NCBI GenBank assembly: GCA_013286045.1
Contig: JABDGM010000006.1
Coordinates: 1-64,000 of the forward strand
Length of the DNA stretch: 64,000 nt
Direction of reading: 5' to 3'
Source: Planctomycetota bacterium
GTDB taxonomy: Bacteria; Planctomycetota; Planctomycetia; Pirellulales; Lacipirellulaceae
Part shown: one piece after another, positions 1 to 10,464 of the stretch
Position numbering within the stretch: position 1 is the first letter of the stretch
How the letters are laid out: each line of letters begins with the position of its first letter
Notes under the pieces: model-generated
Told to the model about the DNA's origin: nothing
Databases searched by the model: none
Seen by the model: only the letters and a program-made list of their open reading frames with translations
Translations under genes and position numbers: made by a program

Positions 1-516
1 TGCTTGCTGGCCCGTCGGCTCATTGAGGGCGGCGTGCGCTTTATCACGATCAATACGTTTCTAACCGTGTTCGACGAAATCACCTGGGATATTCACGGAA
101 CGAAACCGTTCACTTCGATCGAAGGGATGAAGAATATCGTGGCGCCGATGTACGACAAAGCGTATAGCGCGCTCATCGAGGACCTCGATCAACGCGGGAT
201 GTTGGATTCGACGCTGGTTTGCAACTTGGCCGAATTTGGCCGAACGCCGCGAGTGAATCCGGCGGGCGGGCGGGATCACTGGCCGCAGTGCTTCACTTGC
301 TATTTCGCGGGCGGTGGGGTGCAGGGTGGCCGTGTCGTGGGCAGCAGCGATCCAATCGCCGCGGTACCGGCTGATCGGCCTGTGGAGCCCGCGGACGTAG
401 TTGCTACGATTTTTCACAGTATGGGGCTGAACTTGGACAAAACGCTTCCTGGGCCGGCCGGCCGGCCATTCCCGCTGGTGGACACAGGGCACCGCGAAAT
501 TCACGAGTTGTTTTGA
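1..516 (+). CDS. DUF1501 domain-containing protein, C-terminal part (5' truncated by window edge)
   Basis: Open frame from the window start; NLAEFGRTPRVNPAGGRDHWPQCFT and PAGRPFPLVDTGHREIHELF are typical of planctomycete DUF1501 proteins; adjacent to a DUF1553 gene as usual. Confidence 0.85.
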   Translation, partial: CLLARRLIEGGVRFITINTFLTVFDEITWDIHGTKPFTSIEGMKNIVAPMYDKAYSALIEDLDQRGMLDSTLVCNLAEFGRTPRVNPAGGRDHWPQCFTCYFAGGGVQGGRVVGSSDPIAAVPADRPVEPADVVATIFHSMGLNLDKTLPGPAGRPFPLVDTGHREIHELF

Positions 517-3068
517 GTAACGTCGGCGTGATGAATAACTTGCTGCGGAATTTGGTCGGGTCTCACTTTTGGTCTACTACCAGCGTTGTTGTTTCGGCGC
601 TGTGTCTACTGATCGCTGGGCTACTTTCCGAAGACATTTTAGCCGCAGACAAATCGCTCACCCTACTACCAGGTACTTCCGAACTGGAAGGGACGGGTGC
701 CGTTCAGCAACTAATCGTTGAGGAAACGGTCGAATCGCATTACGCGGGCGAGTGCGCCGAAAAGCCTACGTTTGCTACGAGCGATGAGCGTGTCGCGACG
801 GTGGATGAGTCTGGCATCGTGCATCCCGTGGGCAACGGCAATGCGACGATTACGGCTTACGCCGGAGGCCGGACCGCGGCGTGCGACATTAAGGTCGTTG
901 GCGCAGGGAATGACGCTGGAAGGAGTTTTCGAAATGATGTGCAACCCGTGCTCGCAAAAATGGGTTGTAGTATGGGCGCCTGCCACGGCGCGTTGGCGGG
1001 CAAAGGTGGATTCAAGCTTTCGCTGCGTGGTTACGATGCGGCGGCCGATTTTGAAGCGATAACCCGCGCTGCTGATGGGCGTCGTATCGAGCCTAGTGAC
1101 CCGGGCCGAAGTCTGTTTCTGCTGAAACCTACCATGGCAGTGCCTCACAAAGGCGGCCTCCGCTTTGATACGGAATCACCAGCGTACGCAATTCTTTCGC
1201 AGTGGATCGCCGAAGGCTGCAAAGCGCCAGTAGAAGCGGATCGGCGGATCGAAAAGATCGAAGTGTTTCCCGACGCAGTGACGTTGCGACCCGCGGACAA
1301 GCAGCGAATTGTCGTGCGGGCAAGATTCTCCGACGGCCAAGCTCGCGATGTCACTCAATGGGCGAAATTCACTGCGACGAATGAGGCGGTGGCCGGGGTG
1401 GGCGACGACGGTCGCATCAGGTGCAACGGCCACGGCGGCGGCGCTGTTTCCGTGTGGTATTCAAGCAAGATTGCAAATGTGCGGATTACCTCGCCGTACG
1501 ACAATGAAGTATCACCGTCTGTGTTTCGCGAAGCGGCACGCCGCAACTTTATCGATGAGGGAGTACTCAAAGAACTTGACGTATTGCATTTACCGCCTGC
1601 CCGACCGGCAAGCGACGCAACGTTCTTGCGGCGAGTGTTTTTGGATACGATCGGAAAGCTGCCGACTGCCGATGAAGTTCGGGCATTTTTGAACAATACC
1701 GCGCCCGACAAGCGTGATCGATTGATCGAAGAGTTGCTCGCGCGAGATGAGTTCGTCGATTATTGGACGTACCAATGGTCGGATTTGCTACTCGTGAACG
1801 GCACGCGTTTGCGACCAATGGCGGTGAAGGCGTTTTACACTTGGATACACGACCAGGTAAAAGCAAACGCGCCGTGGGATAAGTTCGCGCAGCAAATCGT
1901 TTTGGCGAAGGGAAGCAGCGTCGAGAACGGGTCGACCAATTTTTACGCTCTGCATCAAGATCCCGAGGACATGTCGGAGAATATCAGCCAAGCCTTTCTC
2001 GGGCTTTCGATCGGCTGCGCAAAATGTCACAACCACCCGCTCGAGAAATGGACGAACGATCAATACTACGCGATGGCAAACATGTTCGCCCGCGTTCACG
2101 CAAAGGGCTGGGGCGGCGAAGGTCGGAATGGGGATGGTGTTCGGACGGTATTTGTGTCGAGTCGCGGTGACTTGATTCAACCATCCAAGGGCGTGCCGCA
2201 GTCCCCTGCACCGCTTGATGGCGAGTCGTTGCCCATGGATAGCGACCAGGATCGGCGCGAAGTACTCGCGAAGTGGCTTACGGCGTCGGACAATCCTTAT
2301 TTCGCACGTGCGATTACCAACCGCGTTTGGGCAAAGTATTTTGGCGTCGGCCTCGTCGATCCGGTGGATGATCTACGCCTCTCCAATCCTGCGAGCAATG
2401 AGGAACTTCTGAAGGAAGCCACAAAGTTTTTAGTCGACCACGGTTACGATCTGAAGTCTCTCATGCGAGCGATTCTGCAATCGAATGCGTATCAGGCGAG
2501 CAGCCAACCTGAAGAATCCAGTCAGGCGGATCTCCGTTACTATTCTCACTACTATCCGCGTCGTTTGAGTGCGGAAGTCGCCCTGGATGCAATCTCGCAG
2601 GTATCGTCGGAGCCAACAGAGTTCTCGCAGATTGAGTTTCCGGGTGCAGACGTTGAGAAGACCACGTTTTATCCGAAAGGGACGCGCGCGTTGCAGTTGT
2701 ACGATTCGGCTGTGTCGTCGCGGTTCTTAAAGACTTTCGGGCGGAATCAGCGCGCGATCACTTGTGAATGCGAGCGATCGAACGAGCCGAGTCTGGTTCA
2801 AGCATTACATATCTCGAACGGCGAGACGATTCGCGCGAAATTGACGGCCAAAGACGGCAAAGTGGAGTCTCTCGCCAAGGGAATTGAGCCGCTTTATCGC
2901 GTGATTGAAGAGTTGTATCTCTCTGCCTTGTCGCGCTATCCAACGGATGAGGAGGTTGCGAAGCTGCTAGCTGCCACCAGCGAGAATCAGGCCGATAAAC
3001 GGCGCGAGTGCATCGAGGACTTGTTTTGGGCCGTGCTAAGCAGTCGCGAGTTCATGTTTAATCACTAA
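513..3068 (+). CDS. DUF1549/DUF1553 domain protein with N-terminal BIG2-type Ig-like domain and cytochrome-like CxxCH motif
   Basis: ITAYAGGRTAACDIKVV (BIG2-like), FLRRVFLDTIGKLPTADEVRAFL (DUF1549), IGCAKCHNHPLEKW, ITNRVWAKYFGVGLVDPVDDLR (DUF1553); 4-nt overlap with the upstream gene. Confidence 0.88.
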   Translation: MSNVGVMNNLLRNLVGSHFWSTTSVVVSALCLLIAGLLSEDILAADKSLTLLPGTSELEGTGAVQQLIVEETVESHYAGECAEKPTFATSDERVATVDESGIVHPVGNGNATITAYAGGRTAACDIKVVGAGNDAGRSFRNDVQPVLAKMGCSMGACHGALAGKGGFKLSLRGYDAAADFEAITRAADGRRIEPSDPGRSLFLLKPTMAVPHKGGLRFDTESPAYAILSQWIAEGCKAPVEADRRIEKIEVFPDAVTLRPADKQRIVVRARFSDGQARDVTQWAKFTATNEAVAGVGDDGRIRCNGHGGGAVSVWYSSKIANVRITSPYDNEVSPSVFREAARRNFIDEGVLKELDVLHLPPARPASDATFLRRVFLDTIGKLPTADEVRAFLNNTAPDKRDRLIEELLARDEFVDYWTYQWSDLLLVNGTRLRPMAVKAFYTWIHDQVKANAPWDKFAQQIVLAKGSSVENGSTNFYALHQDPEDMSENISQAFLGLSIGCAKCHNHPLEKWTNDQYYAMANMFARVHAKGWGGEGRNGDGVRTVFVSSRGDLIQPSKGVPQSPAPLDGESLPMDSDQDRREVLAKWLTASDNPYFARAITNRVWAKYFGVGLVDPVDDLRLSNPASNEELLKEATKFLVDHGYDLKSLMRAILQSNAYQASSQPEESSQADLRYYSHYYPRRLSAEVALDAISQVSSEPTEFSQIEFPGADVEKTTFYPKGTRALQLYDSAVSSRFLKTFGRNQRAITCECERSNEPSLVQALHISNGETIRAKLTAKDGKVESLAKGIEPLYRVIEELYLSALSRYPTDEEVAKLLAATSENQADKRRECIEDLFWAVLSSREFMFNH

Positions 3069-3082
3069 GACTTTTCGCAGCG

Positions 3083-5953
3083 ATGTGGCGGATCAAAGCT
3101 AATTATTTTGTTGTCGTGGCGGTCCTGCTGCCGGCGTGCGCGCTGGCTGCCGAGGAATCCGCGCCGAATTTCGAACGCGATGTGGCGCCGATACTCGCCA
3201 AATATTGCGTCGGCTGTCACAACGGGTCCGATCAGGCGGGGGAATTGTCGCTCGAAACTTACACGGATCTTCAGAAGGGCGGCAAAAAGGGGGCGGTGAT
3301 TCTTCCGGGCCGCGCAGATGCGAGCCTCATGGTCCGGGCTCTTGCTGGCGAAATCGAGCCGGCAATGCCGCCGCCGGACAATCCGCATCCGAGCGAGCGC
3401 GAGGTCAGCATGCTGCGCGAATGGATTGATAGCGGCGCTGCCGGGCCGAGCGGATCATCAACGTCGCTACCAGACATTAAAGCGCCTGCGGTCGCCACGG
3501 CGCGCGGCGTCCATCCTTACCTCACAAGCCTTGCGCTGTCGCCGGACGGGTCACGGCTGGCGCTGGGTTCCTACAAACACGTTGAACTCGTTGATCCGAC
3601 CACGAAGCAAATCGTGGCGACAACGGGCGATCTACCAGGCAAGGTAATGAGCGTGGCGTTTTCGCCTGACGGTTCGCAGTTTGTCGCCGGTTCCGGCCTG
3701 GCAGGGCTGTATGGCGTCGCCACCGTCTGCAGGACGAGCGACGGGGGAACGATATCACAGATCAAAGCGCATCGAGATGCCGTCTATGATGCGAAGTTTA
3801 GTTCTGACGGGCGGTTACTTGCAACTTGCAGTTACGATCGAGCCGTTGATTTATGGAATGTGGCGGACGGGAAGCTCGTTCGTACCATGACGGGACACAA
3901 CGGCGCTGTCTACCATGTCGCTTTTTCGCCCGACGGCTCGGTGTTGGCGAGCGCAAGCGCGGATGACACCGTAAAACTCTGGAATGTGAAGACTGGCGAA
4001 AGGCTGGACACATTGGGTCAGCCGGAAGGGGAGCAATACGCCGCCGCGTTCACCCCGGATGGGAAATCGGTGCTGGCCGCCGGCGGAGATCGGCAACTGC
4101 GTCGCTGGGCATTTGTATCTCGTGATAAGCCGGCGATCAATCCGCTGATTTCTTCGCGCACTGCGCATAACGGCACCATTCTTAAGATGGCAGTTTCGCC
4201 AAACGGAAGATATGCCGTGACCGCCTCGGAATCGCGAGAGCTGGTTCTTTGGGACGCACGTATGCTCATTCCACTGAAGCGCTACGAAGCGCTGCCGGAC
4301 GTTCCCACGGGTCTTGCATTTGCGCCGAATAGTGAGAGCTTTTATGTTGCAAGCATCAACGGCGACTGGCGGACGCGCGACGTACCTGCAGATGCTAGCA
4401 GCGATTCGATAGAAGTAGGCGAGACGAACACTGTGGCGGTCGATGAGGCGAGCCTCGACGACGCCGGAGTTGCGACAGAAACGACAGAACACGAGCCGAA
4501 TAATGCATTTGTCGATGCGAATCCCATCGGGACGAATGACGTCGTCTCGGGCGTAATCAGCGCGAAGGGAAATGATCAGGTAGCGGATACCGATCTGTAT
4601 CGCTTTCATGCCGCGAACGGACAACGCCTTATATTCGAAATCGACGCGGCCCGCAGCAAGTCGCCTCTGGATTCCAAATTGGAAATCTTGACTGCCGAAG
4701 GCAGTCCCGTGCCGCGGGTCGTTTTGCAAGCTGTTCGAAGTTCCTACTACACATTTCGCGGTCATGACTCGGTTGATCCGAACGATATTCGACTGCAGGG
4801 CGCCGCGGATATGGAAATCAATGACTATGTGTACTCGAACGGCGACGTGATGCGGTTATGGTTGTTGCCGCATGGACCGGACTCCGGCTTCATGGTTTAT
4901 CCGGGTACGGGGCCGAGTCGGTTCGCATATTTCGGATCCACTGCGATTACGCACGCTCTGAACGAGCCGTGTTACATTGTCGAGCCACACGACCCGCGGG
5001 AAACACTCATTCCTAATGGCCTGCCGACATACACGCTTTATTATGAGAACGACGACGACGGTTGGCGGAAGCTCGGCACCGATTCGCGAATTGCTTTCAC
5101 AGCGCCGGCAGCTGGCGATTACCTTGTTCGCGTTTCCGACGCGCGTGGAATGGGCGGCGAGAAATACGCTTACAAGCTTATGGTGCGCCCCGCGCGTCCA
5201 GGCTTTGAGATCACGGTCGGCGAAAAGAATTTCACGGTGAACGCTGGAAGTGGCAAGGAATTCAACATCGCTGCGGACCGAAAGGATGAGTTCGACGGCC
5301 CAATTACACTTGCGGTTTCGAAGCTTCCGCGTGGATTTCACGTATCCTCGCCACTGACGATCGAGGCGGGACAAGTTGCTGCATTCGGCGCGTTTACCGC
5401 AGATCCGGATGCACCGGATCCAGCTTCGGACGAAGCTCGGTTTGTTTCGATTACTGGAACGGCGGAGTCGAACGGCAAGCAAATCGCGCCGAGCACGATT
5501 AAACTTGGCGAGCTGAAGTTGGCTCCGAAACCGAAGTTCCTGGTGCAGGTGTTACCAAACCGTGGTGCAAGCGGCGCGCAGTCGGACAGTTCGTTATCTC
5601 GTACCCTGCCTGGAGAGTTGGTGATCGCCCCAGGCCAGACGATTTCGGCCACGCTAAAGGTCGAGCGCAATGGATACGACGGAGAAATCAAGTTCGGCGT
5701 CGAGCGAGCGGGTCGGAATTTGCCCCATGGCGTTTTTATCGATAACATCGGCTTGAACGGCGTGACATTGCTCAAAGGGGAAAATGAACGCACAATTTTC
5801 CTGACTGCTCGGAAGTGGGTCCCCGATCAAACCCGGCCGTTCCACCTGCAGGCCGAAGAGGAAGGCAAACAAACGAGTTGGCCGATTCTGATTACGGTGC
5901 GTAAGGCCGTCGATACGCAGAGTGTCGCGGCGACGCCGGCCGCGACTAACTAG
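3083..5953 (+). CDS. Planctomycete cytochrome C / WD40 repeat / PPC domain protein
   Basis: Signal peptide, CVGCH heme motif, several WD40 blades (VYDAKFSSDGRLLATCSYDRAVDLW, VYHVAFSPDGSVLASASADDTVKLW), PPC-like segment EHEPNNAFVDANPI. Confidence 0.88.
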   Translation: MWRIKANYFVVVAVLLPACALAAEESAPNFERDVAPILAKYCVGCHNGSDQAGELSLETYTDLQKGGKKGAVILPGRADASLMVRALAGEIEPAMPPPDNPHPSEREVSMLREWIDSGAAGPSGSSTSLPDIKAPAVATARGVHPYLTSLALSPDGSRLALGSYKHVELVDPTTKQIVATTGDLPGKVMSVAFSPDGSQFVAGSGLAGLYGVATVCRTSDGGTISQIKAHRDAVYDAKFSSDGRLLATCSYDRAVDLWNVADGKLVRTMTGHNGAVYHVAFSPDGSVLASASADDTVKLWNVKTGERLDTLGQPEGEQYAAAFTPDGKSVLAAGGDRQLRRWAFVSRDKPAINPLISSRTAHNGTILKMAVSPNGRYAVTASESRELVLWDARMLIPLKRYEALPDVPTGLAFAPNSESFYVASINGDWRTRDVPADASSDSIEVGETNTVAVDEASLDDAGVATETTEHEPNNAFVDANPIGTNDVVSGVISAKGNDQVADTDLYRFHAANGQRLIFEIDAARSKSPLDSKLEILTAEGSPVPRVVLQAVRSSYYTFRGHDSVDPNDIRLQGAADMEINDYVYSNGDVMRLWLLPHGPDSGFMVYPGTGPSRFAYFGSTAITHALNEPCYIVEPHDPRETLIPNGLPTYTLYYENDDDGWRKLGTDSRIAFTAPAAGDYLVRVSDARGMGGEKYAYKLMVRPARPGFEITVGEKNFTVNAGSGKEFNIAADRKDEFDGPITLAVSKLPRGFHVSSPLTIEAGQVAAFGAFTADPDAPDPASDEARFVSITGTAESNGKQIAPSTIKLGELKLAPKPKFLVQVLPNRGASGAQSDSSLSRTLPGELVIAPGQTISATLKVERNGYDGEIKFGVERAGRNLPHGVFIDNIGLNGVTLLKGENERTIFLTARKWVPDQTRPFHLQAEEEGKQTSWPILITVRKAVDTQSVAATPAATN

Positions 5954-5964
5954 CGATCAAATCG

Positions 5965-7155
5965 TTATGCAAACGCCGCAGAGGCTTTGGAGTCGGCCGC
6001 AGGAGCCGCAGTCGGCAAATCGTGCCATTCGAACGCTGGCAACGAGTTCGAAGACCCTTCCGCAATTCTGAAAGTGGCCGCGCGGGCACGCGTGGCGGCG
6101 GGGCCATCGATTCGCCACATATGGGCAGGATCGCGATGTAACCGCAAGTGATCGCGTTCGCGCCACCAGGCTGCCGTTTGACGCGGAAGGGTGTGCCACA
6201 TCCCTTCCGTTTCTCGGGCCTTTTCCAGAAGGTCGCGATAGGCGTCCATCCGCGGACCTTGGTCGAGATAATCGGGATGGGTGATTAGGAGCGCCATTCC
6301 GCCCAGCTTAACGACGTGGTCGAGCTTGGCGTTCCATATGTTGCCATCGCGCTCCCCCAGCGCGATGAACAACGTGTGGTCCTGTGGGAGCGTGTACGGC
6401 ATCTCAACAAAACGGCCGACGATAAATGGCCATACGCTGCCGACGCCGCCCGGCATCGCCTGGTAGGGGTCAATGTCGAAACAAGATGCGTCATATTCAA
6501 TATCGAGCGCCTGCATCCATTTCAGGTTGCGATGCACCATCGGGGCGCGAAAACCAACAGCGTTAAATTCTTCCAAAGCGGTATTTATGGCCGGCACGCG
6601 ATTGTTGAACAAAGCGCGGCTGGTGAAAAGTTTCCCGTCGTGATTGTAACCATGCACACCGATTTCAAATCCACGGGCCTGAAGGTCTCGCAGCAGCCCG
6701 CGGTCAACGGCGTACTTGTGCGGGACGATGTTCCACGACGAACGAAATCCCAAATCCTCTTCAAGATTGGCTAGCCGTTCGATGCGCCGCATCCCCTCAG
6801 CGGTTTCAACATCGTGCGTGGGAACGAACGCGAAGCGAGCCCCATCCGGCCAGGGATGAATTGTTGGGAAACCAGCCTCACCAGCCGCCATGTACGTGGC
6901 GGCCAGAGATCTCTCGAAGTGGCGCGGAATATACCAATCTGTTGTTCGCTCCACTTGGCGATAGCGTTGCAATAGTTGTCGCACGGGCAACGGGATCAAC
7001 GATCGCAGACGATAATACGCGCGAAATGCCGACGACAATCGCGACGCAGCGACATCGTCAGCGAGCGCGGCTCGCAGAACTTGTTCCGCCGGCGTGCCAT
7101 CGAAGAGAAATCGACAGGCGAGATCAAGTCTGCGGATGGTAGATTCGTCGCTCAT
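5965..7155 (-). CDS. Polysaccharide deacetylase-like (NodB-type) protein
   Basis: FVPTHDVE and GFEIGVHGYNHDG motifs; end of an EPS gene cluster. Confidence 0.7.
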   Translation of the reverse strand: MSDESTIRRLDLACRFLFDGTPAEQVLRAALADDVAASRLSSAFRAYYRLRSLIPLPVRQLLQRYRQVERTTDWYIPRHFERSLAATYMAAGEAGFPTIHPWPDGARFAFVPTHDVETAEGMRRIERLANLEEDLGFRSSWNIVPHKYAVDRGLLRDLQARGFEIGVHGYNHDGKLFTSRALFNNRVPAINTALEEFNAVGFRAPMVHRNLKWMQALDIEYDASCFDIDPYQAMPGGVGSVWPFIVGRFVEMPYTLPQDHTLFIALGERDGNIWNAKLDHVVKLGGMALLITHPDYLDQGPRMDAYRDLLEKARETEGMWHTLPRQTAAWWRERDHLRLHRDPAHMWRIDGPAATRARAATFRIAEGSSNSLPAFEWHDLPTAAPAADSKASAAFA

Positions 7156-7189
7156 GTGCGTTCATTCCACGTTGCCATATAACCGCCGA

Positions 7190-8068
7190 TCAGTTAGCTA
7201 CGGCACGCCGCATGCGCTTACCGTTGTGTTCGATATGACAAGTGCATGGAACCCGATAGAGGCCGACGTCGTGGAAGACTTGCTTGACGCGTTCCGATAG
7301 CAGGTCGACGACTATACCTTTCGCGTCATAGCTGATGTTGCTAACGCTAATCGATTTGTCGAGCGAGCGGACATGATGCCACCAACCGCGCGGAATGAAC
7401 AACATTTCGCCCGGCTCGATAACGACGCGATACTCGGTCGCTTTGGCGAACAAGGGGAATCGGTCGGCGTCGAAGTTGTCGACATCCATTTCGCTCGACA
7501 TCGTTCCTTGATCGAACCGCTTCGAAGCGTACATATACTTCGAATCCTCGGGCGCAACCAATCGCACCTCTTTGCGGCCGCAAATTTGAGCGAGGACGTT
7601 GTCGCCCCAGTCCACGTGGTACCCGGTCACGGTACCCGCAGGGCCGATCCAGCCCTTGGCCGTGTTTTTAATTTTGAATTGCGAAAGCAGAGAAAAGTCG
7701 ACATCTTTTCTTAGCTCGGGAAATGCGTCGAAAACGCGGAATACGGAGAGGTAACCTTTTGGCGCACTTTGCCCGGGGCCACTGTCGGCGATGCGGCGAA
7801 TGTAGTCGCCGTACTCCATGACTTCATACTGGCCGCCGCCTTGCAGGACGTTGTTCATTTCCAGAAACACTTGCTTCGGCAATTGTAGTCCGGCAAAGAA
7901 CTCAAACGACCATTTTTTCATCGCCGCCCAATTTGCGGTGACGTTGCGCATCAACAGCGCGCGATTTTTGTCGATGTATTCGCGCTTGAACTCTTTCGAA
8001 GAAATCATATCGACAACGTCGATTTGTGCTTCTGTAGCAATCGTTGGGCTTGATTCGGTAGCTTGCAT
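7190..8068 (-). CDS. Cupin-8 / JmjC-like domain protein
   Basis: GYHVDWGDNVLAQICGRKEVRLVAPED ... GEMLFIPRGWWHHVRSLDKSISVS: HxD...H metal-binding pattern. Confidence 0.8.
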   Translation of the reverse strand: MQATESSPTIATEAQIDVVDMISSKEFKREYIDKNRALLMRNVTANWAAMKKWSFEFFAGLQLPKQVFLEMNNVLQGGGQYEVMEYGDYIRRIADSGPGQSAPKGYLSVFRVFDAFPELRKDVDFSLLSQFKIKNTAKGWIGPAGTVTGYHVDWGDNVLAQICGRKEVRLVAPEDSKYMYASKRFDQGTMSSEMDVDNFDADRFPLFAKATEYRVVIEPGEMLFIPRGWWHHVRSLDKSISVSNISYDAKGIVVDLLSERVKQVFHDVGLYRVPCTCHIEHNGKRMRRAVAN

Positions 8069-8115
8069 TGGAGGTCCTCGTCGCTTGTGCGTATGCAGTG
8101 TGTTATAGATAGTTG

Positions 8116-9222
8116 TTATCGGTTTGTTTTGTACTGAGCGGGCGTTCGGCTAATCGCTATTCGTTGCTTTGGTGAAATTACAGACCGCCCCAATTCGTAG
8201 GCGCGCTCGGCAATCGCCATTTTCCAACGGGAATATATTTTGCGATATCTTCCGTAACAGACGAGCTCACCGCCGAAACTGGCTTTGAAGTCGCGGACTC
8301 CATAGGGCACATCAGGCCAACCCGCGCCCCCGAAATCGTAGCATTCGATGCCGTTCTCGCAGCTCCATGCGATTTCGCGCCACTGCATGAATGCGGCGGG
8401 TGAGAGACCCGTCAAACGCTTCGACCCGCCGTACCACGCAAACGCCTTCTTGTTGAAAAGCAACAGTGTGTCGGCGGCGACCGGCTCGTCGCCGTTGTAG
8501 GCAACGACGAACGTGATCATTTTCTTGGGTTTGAGGATTTTGTATGCCGCTTCAAACAGGCTTTTGTCGGCGAGAGGCACTCCAGCGCGGCCGTAAGTCG
8601 CGCGGAGAAACTCATAGAGAATGTCCACGCATTCTGGATTCTCCAAGTGGCGAAGTTCAAAACCGCGTTTCTCGCATTTCCGAACATAGGACTTGGCGGA
8701 GTCATGCACGCGACTCCAGATCGATTTGATCGGCTCTGTGGTGTCAATGAGATAGTTGAGATAGTCGAGGTGCCGATAGCCGCTTCGCTCTAACGCCACG
8801 CGTTCGGGGCCGCTGGCACATAGCGGTCGGACCTCGGCAAATAAAGCGCGCCGTTTTAGGTATTGATCGTGAGTGGCAATCAACTCGCACAGGGAGTCGA
8901 CGCCATCCGGCGAATCAACGCACAGCGGCTCGGCGTAGGATACGGAACGCGACGACACGGCGCCGAAAACGTTGGGAAGCGTCTGCACCCGCGTCGCGAC
9001 CAGCATCGAGAGAATCTCGCCGGTATCGCTGACCGCTGCCAAGGGAATGACGCTATGGCCTTTCGCCGCCGCGAAGACTTGAATCATCGCAGAGGTATGG
9101 AAAACGCTTCCTTTGGGATGCCGCGCAACGAACTCATCCCAAGCAGGTTGGAACTCTTCCCAACCGCTCACCAGATTGATTGCTTTCCATCGAGTTGAGC
9201 TTGCAGTAAGCAAAGCAGTCAC
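8116..9222 (-). CDS. FemAB-like / GNAT-fold peptidoglycan-bridge-type transferase (copy 1)
   Basis: KGSVFHTSAMIQVF, AADTLLLFNKKAFAWYGGSKR, CYDFGGAGWPDVPYGVRDFKASFGGELV; paralogue of the neighbouring ORF. Confidence 0.78.
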   Translation of the reverse strand: MTALLTASSTRWKAINLVSGWEEFQPAWDEFVARHPKGSVFHTSAMIQVFAAAKGHSVIPLAAVSDTGEILSMLVATRVQTLPNVFGAVSSRSVSYAEPLCVDSPDGVDSLCELIATHDQYLKRRALFAEVRPLCASGPERVALERSGYRHLDYLNYLIDTTEPIKSIWSRVHDSAKSYVRKCEKRGFELRHLENPECVDILYEFLRATYGRAGVPLADKSLFEAAYKILKPKKMITFVVAYNGDEPVAADTLLLFNKKAFAWYGGSKRLTGLSPAAFMQWREIAWSCENGIECYDFGGAGWPDVPYGVRDFKASFGGELVCYGRYRKIYSRWKMAIAERAYELGRSVISPKQRIAISRTPAQYKTNR

Positions 9223-9294
9223 GTCTATCTCCCAATGCCGAGCGCTGGCTCTGCGCTCGGTGTCGTTCGATCCGTTTTTTAAACAGGCCCCTGT

Positions 9295-10386
9295 TTATTT
9301 AGATGAAAATACCGTGCGTTTAAAGTTGTAGACCTTCTCGGCCAACGCCAGGCGCCAAGGCGAAAACACCTTACGATAACGACCAAATTGCACGAGCTCC
9401 CCGCCGAACTTGCGCTTGAAGTCCCGAACGCCGTACGGAATATCCGGCCAGCCGGCACCGCCTGAATCGCACACTTCGTATCCTTGCTCATGCGCCCATT
9501 TCAATTCTTGCCAGCGGAGCAAACTGCAGGGCGACCCTTCGCACGAGCGCGACACGCCGCCATACCACAAGTAGACTTGCCGCTTGTAGGTCAGCAGCAC
9601 ATCCATCGCAACGGGTTGTTCCCCTTCGTACACGGCGAAAAACTTGACCATGTTGCGCGGGCCGCCCATACGCACAGTTTCATCGAACAAACTGCGGTCG
9701 ACGAGCGGAACCCCGGAATGTCCGTAGCTCAGCTTGAGTAAGGGGTAAAGCTGGTTGACCGCGGTTTCGGCCGGCACTTCGCGGACGACGAGCCCGCGCT
9801 TTTCGCACTGCCGAATCGCGTATTGAGCCCCTTTATGCAGATTCGACCACATCGTTCCGATGGGCAGCGTCACGTCGTTGAGATAATTCAGATAATCCAG
9901 ATAGGTGTAGCCGGCTCGCTCGAGTACGATTCGCTCACTGCCGGGCGCAAATAATGGGCGCACCTCGGCAAACAACACGGAACGAACCATTTCTTCGTCG
10001 TGTCGGGCGACCAGCTGAGATAGTGCCTTCATGCTATCCGGATGGTCGCTGCACAAAGGCTCGGCATAAAACACGGCGCGCGACGAGAGTCGGCCCATTG
10101 GAGCGGGAAGAGACTGCACACGAATACTGACGAGAATCGCCGTTACCGTTCCTTCTGAGTTCAACGAGGCCAGCGCGAGCGGACGTTGGCCACGAGTGTT
10201 TTGAAAGGTACGAACCATTTCTGAAGTGTGGAACGCGCTACCTTTGGGATGCTCGTCGACATAACGGTCCCAAAGTGGCTGAAGCCGCTCAAAGTCATCA
10301 CACAGATTTACGATTGTATGATTCTGACCCGGCGGCGAATAACCTGCCGTGCGTTCGGCCAGCGGTTTGTAGGATGTCGTCTGCAT
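9295..10386 (-). CDS. FemAB-like / GNAT-fold transferase (copy 2, tandem paralogue)
   Basis: KGSAFHTSEMVRTF, LTYKRQVYLWYGGVSR, CDSGGAGWPDIPYGVRDFKRKFGGELVQFGRYRK. Confidence 0.78.
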   Translation of the reverse strand: MQTTSYKPLAERTAGYSPPGQNHTIVNLCDDFERLQPLWDRYVDEHPKGSAFHTSEMVRTFQNTRGQRPLALASLNSEGTVTAILVSIRVQSLPAPMGRLSSRAVFYAEPLCSDHPDSMKALSQLVARHDEEMVRSVLFAEVRPLFAPGSERIVLERAGYTYLDYLNYLNDVTLPIGTMWSNLHKGAQYAIRQCEKRGLVVREVPAETAVNQLYPLLKLSYGHSGVPLVDRSLFDETVRMGGPRNMVKFFAVYEGEQPVAMDVLLTYKRQVYLWYGGVSRSCEGSPCSLLRWQELKWAHEQGYEVCDSGGAGWPDIPYGVRDFKRKFGGELVQFGRYRKVFSPWRLALAEKVYNFKRTVFSSK

Positions 10387-10464
10387 ATCAGAAGTGGTCA
10401 GTCAAAAAGTTACCAGTTACAAACGCCTGATATAGTTGGCTTCTGGAGGTATTAGAATTCGCGA

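Noticed and set aside
451-475. GGCCGGCCGGCCGG run near the end of the DUF1501 gene
   Set aside because: Short GC-rich palindromic run within a conserved Gly/Pro coding segment; no sign of a mobile element.
3851-5482. Antisense ORFs (304 and 208 aa) opposite the WD40/PPC gene
   Set aside because: No recognisable motifs, Arg/Cys-rich translations, fully inside a well-supported CDS.
5954-5964. Terminator between the convergent WD40 and deacetylase genes
   Set aside because: Only 11 bp between stops and no stem-loop visible.
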